This document shows positions 62,064-64,000 of a stretch of DNA of 64,000 nt, piece after piece. A program made the position numbers and the translations under genes. The notes under the pieces were generated by a model, which saw only the letters and a list, made by a program, of their open reading frames with translations, searched no databases and was not told the DNA's origin. Position 1 is the first letter of the stretch, and every line of letters begins with the position of its first letter. The stretch comes from SAR86 cluster bacterium AG-447-A08 (GTDB lineage: Bacteria; Pseudomonadota; Gammaproteobacteria; Magnimaribacterales; Magnimaribacteraceae). Where the stretch lies: positions 1 through 64,000 of the forward strand of contig QCQA01000005.1 of assembly GCA_003212335.1 (NCBI GenBank), given 5' to 3'.

Positions 62064-63347
62064 ATGAAGGTTTTGGTTGTAGGTGCTGGAGGAAGAGAAC
62101 ACGCACTATCATGGAAAATTTCTCAGAGTACTTTAGTTACTTCAGTATTTGTAGCTCCTGGTAATGGAGGAACAGAATTAGAAGATCATTTAACTAATGT
62201 AGACATACAGGCAGATGATATTGAAGGTCTAGCAAGTTTTGCTTTAGAACAAGGGATTGATCTAACTATTGTAGGTCCAGAAGACCCACTGGTTAACGGC
62301 ATTACTGATAGATTTAATGATCTTGGTTTGAAATGTTTTGGCCCTTCCAAAGGTGCCGCTCAACTAGAAGGTTCAAAGGAGTTCATGAAAGACTTCCTTC
62401 AAAGACATCACATTCCAACTGCTGAATATTCAAGCTTCAGTGACACAGAAAGAGCTATTGAATATGTTGAGCAAAAGGGGTGTCCAATAGTTATAAAAGC
62501 TGACGGACTAGCAGCAGGAAAAGGGGTAACCATAGCTCATACGGTTGAAGAAGCAAAAGAAGCAATATATCAATCTTTAGAGTCCGAGGTTTTTGGAAAA
62601 GCAGGAAAAAAGATTGTTATCGAAGAATTTTTAGATGGTGAAGAAGCTAGTTTCATTGTCATGACGGATGGTACAAACGTAATCCCTTTTGCCTCATCTC
62701 AAGATCATAAGGCTCTTGAAGACAATGACAAAGGACCAAACACAGGAGGAATGGGTGCTTACTCTCCTGCTCCGATAGTGGATGAATACGTACATGAAAA
62801 AATCATGAATGAAATTATCTTTCCAACTTTAAAAGGCCTAAGAAAAGATGGATATAAATACTGCGGATTCTTATATGCAGGAATGATGATAGACAAAAAC
62901 AAAAAACTTAAAGTCTTAGAGTTTAACTGTAGGTTTGGAGACCCTGAAACTCAACCAATCATGATGAGGCTAAAATCTGATTTAGCTTCTCTCTGTGATC
63001 AAGCATGTGATGATAACCTTATTGAACAACCTCTAGAATGGGATTCAAGAAAAGCCATAGGAGTGGTTTTAGCTGCTAGAGGATATCCTCATGGATATGC
63101 AAAAGGGAAAGATATTACTAATATTCCTTTAGAAAAAGATGACTTAAAAATCTTCCATGCCGGAACAAAGATTGAATCAAATAGCTTGAAGTCAAATGGG
63201 GGAAGAGTCCTATGCGTCACCAGTCTAGGAGATTCTGTGGAATCAGCTAAAAATAAAGCTTATGATGCGATATCAGAAATAGAATGGGAAGATGCATTCT
63301 ATAGAAAAGATATCGGCTACAGGGCTATAGCAAGAGAAAGAAAATGA
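62064..63347 (+). CDS. purD: phosphoribosylamine-glycine ligase
   Basis: GAR synthetase, the second step of purine synthesis, 427 residues. N-terminal KVLVVGAGGREHALSWK, ATP-grasp core with KADGLAAGKGVTI and EEFLDGEEASFIVM, the loop GPNTGGMGAYSPAP, and FNCRFGDPETQP. Starts 2 bases after purH and its stop overlaps the coq7 ATG by 4 bases, an unusual but clear coupling to ubiquinone synthesis. Confidence 0.97.
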   Translation: MKVLVVGAGGREHALSWKISQSTLVTSVFVAPGNGGTELEDHLTNVDIQADDIEGLASFALEQGIDLTIVGPEDPLVNGITDRFNDLGLKCFGPSKGAAQLEGSKEFMKDFLQRHHIPTAEYSSFSDTERAIEYVEQKGCPIVIKADGLAAGKGVTIAHTVEEAKEAIYQSLESEVFGKAGKKIVIEEFLDGEEASFIVMTDGTNVIPFASSQDHKALEDNDKGPNTGGMGAYSPAPIVDEYVHEKIMNEIIFPTLKGLRKDGYKYCGFLYAGMMIDKNKKLKVLEFNCRFGDPETQPIMMRLKSDLASLCDQACDDNLIEQPLEWDSRKAIGVVLAARGYPHGYAKGKDITNIPLEKDDLKIFHAGTKIESNSLKSNGGRVLCVTSLGDSVESAKNKAYDAISEIEWEDAFYRKDIGYRAIARERK

Positions 63348-63973
63348 ATTTTGTAGATCAAATAATTTCGGAAATTGATAAGGGTATAAAATTCTCTTTG
63401 GATAATTACCAAAAAGAAAATAGACAATATCCTGCAGCTGATATAAATGACGATAATCTTAGTGAATTTGATAGAAATAATTCAGCTAATCTTATGAGAG
63501 TTAATCATTCCGGAGAAGTTGCTGCTCAAGGCCTATATAGAGGCCAAGCTCTCACAGCAAGATTGGAGGGTACTAGAGAAAAAATGGATCATGCAGCTCT
63601 AGAAGAATTAGATCATCTATCATGGTGTAATAAGCGCTTAGAGGAACTTAATGATAAACCCAGTTTGCTCAGTCCAATATGGTATGGTCTTTCTTTTGGT
63701 ATGGGAGCTATAGCAGGCGCTGCAGGTGATAAATGGAGCTTAGGATTTGTTCATGAAACAGAAGAGCAAGTTGTTACCCATCTAGAAGGGCATTTAGATA
63801 AACTTTCAACTGAAGATAAAAAGACAATTGCAATTCTTGAACAAATGAGAATTGATGAAGCTCAACATAGTCAAGAAGCACTCGAGTCAGGTGCTGAAGA
63901 TCTTCCCGAAGGGATTAAAAAACTCATGTCAGTTATTGCCCGAGTAATGACAAAATCTAGTTATTACATCTAG
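63344..63973 (+). CDS. coq7: demethoxyubiquinone hydroxylase (di-iron monooxygenase)
   Basis: Coq7/CAT5 enzyme hydroxylating 2-polyprenyl-3-methyl-6-methoxy-1,4-benzoquinol, the last hydroxylation of ubiquinone synthesis. 209 residues. Di-iron ligands lie in the expected ferritin-like pattern: MRVNHSGEVAAQGLY, LEELDHLSWC, FVHETEEQVVTHLEGHL, and RIDEAQHSQEAL. Its presence (rather than UbiF) fits a non-enteric gammaproteobacterium and an aerobic life. It overlaps purD by 4 bases. The remaining 27 bases of the window hold nothing recognisable. Confidence 0.95.
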   Translation: MNFVDQIISEIDKGIKFSLDNYQKENRQYPAADINDDNLSEFDRNNSANLMRVNHSGEVAAQGLYRGQALTARLEGTREKMDHAALEELDHLSWCNKRLEELNDKPSLLSPIWYGLSFGMGAIAGAAGDKWSLGFVHETEEQVVTHLEGHLDKLSTEDKKTIAILEQMRIDEAQHSQEALESGAEDLPEGIKKLMSVIARVMTKSSYYI

Positions 63974-64000
63974 TAAAAAATAATTTCCAAATTACTTATT

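Noticed and set aside
1-64000. CRISPR arrays, insertion sequences, phage genes, defence islands
   Set aside because: No direct-repeat arrays, transposase, integrase or nuclease clusters were seen; composition looks uniform throughout.

Overview
This is a chromosomal window from an AT-rich, very compact bacterial genome. Gene content and order point to a marine gammaproteobacterium of the SAR86 type; this is an inference from content, not a phylogenetic result. The supporting features are fis-purH-purD, the rsmE-gshB-ruvX-dnaG-rpoD series, an OxyR with both redox cysteines, a TPP-riboswitch-controlled TonB receptor, and many acyl-CoA dehydrogenases, hotdog thioesterases and oxygenases. Most genes are separated by fewer than 50 bases and many overlap by 4. 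There are no insertion sequences, phage genes, CRISPR arrays or rRNA genes. No gene-free stretch exceeds about 200 bases.

Layout. 1-8.3 kb: the N-terminal part of nadD, proA, a DedA membrane protein, a carotenoid oxygenase, a LON-domain protein with mpl, a PPi-type phosphofructokinase, a saccharopine-dehydrogenase-like reductase and a hotdog thioesterase. 8.3-13.9 kb: CoA-transferase with acyl-CoA dehydrogenase, a DUF2244 protein, argD, an aldo/keto reductase and a thioesterase. 13.9-18 kb: parC and parE. 18-23.6 kb: a beta-propeller protein, an unlisted 39-residue membrane peptide gene, and a tight five-gene minus-strand operon (peroxiredoxin, cytochrome P450, unknown protein, APH-like kinase, small helical protein). 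23.7-27.5 kb: TolC-like efflux protein, exported haloalkane dehalogenase homologue, mutM and coaD. 27.5-30.3 kb: a thiamine-salvage operon (TonB receptor and PnuC-type transporter) under a TPP riboswitch. 30.3-34.2 kb: oxyR, divergent from rubrerythrin, an Fe-S protein, DUF3501 and a small unknown protein.

34.2-42 kb: an ACAD10/11-like dehydrogenase, an amidase with a 2OG-Fe(II) oxygenase, an SDR-like protein, a thioesterase, a TonB-C-like exported protein, and a pair of adjacent acyl-CoA dehydrogenases that look like the two subunits of a heteromeric enzyme. 42-54 kb: envelope and accessory genes (glycine-zipper lipoprotein, PDZ protein, penicillin-acylase-family lipoprotein, PsiE, DUF3429, alpha/beta hydrolase, GH5-like hydrolase, YeiH, PhyH, DUF411, membrane-anchored GST-like protein). 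54-64 kb: a tRNA with anticodon CAT, rpoD, dnaG, ruvX, gshB, rsmE, then fis, purH, purD and coq7.

The most notable possibility is the P450 - unknown - kinase - small protein operon read together with the ACAD10/11-like gene at 34.2 kb. The kinase and small-protein pair resembles LvaA and LvaB of levulinate catabolism. This suggests a route in which a hydroxylated acid is activated, phosphorylated and dephosphorylated to an enoyl-CoA. The second is the TPP aptamer whose 3' strand is itself the ribosome-binding site of the thiamine receptor gene. The third is a peroxide/iron module with visible OxyR-like and Fur-like sites.
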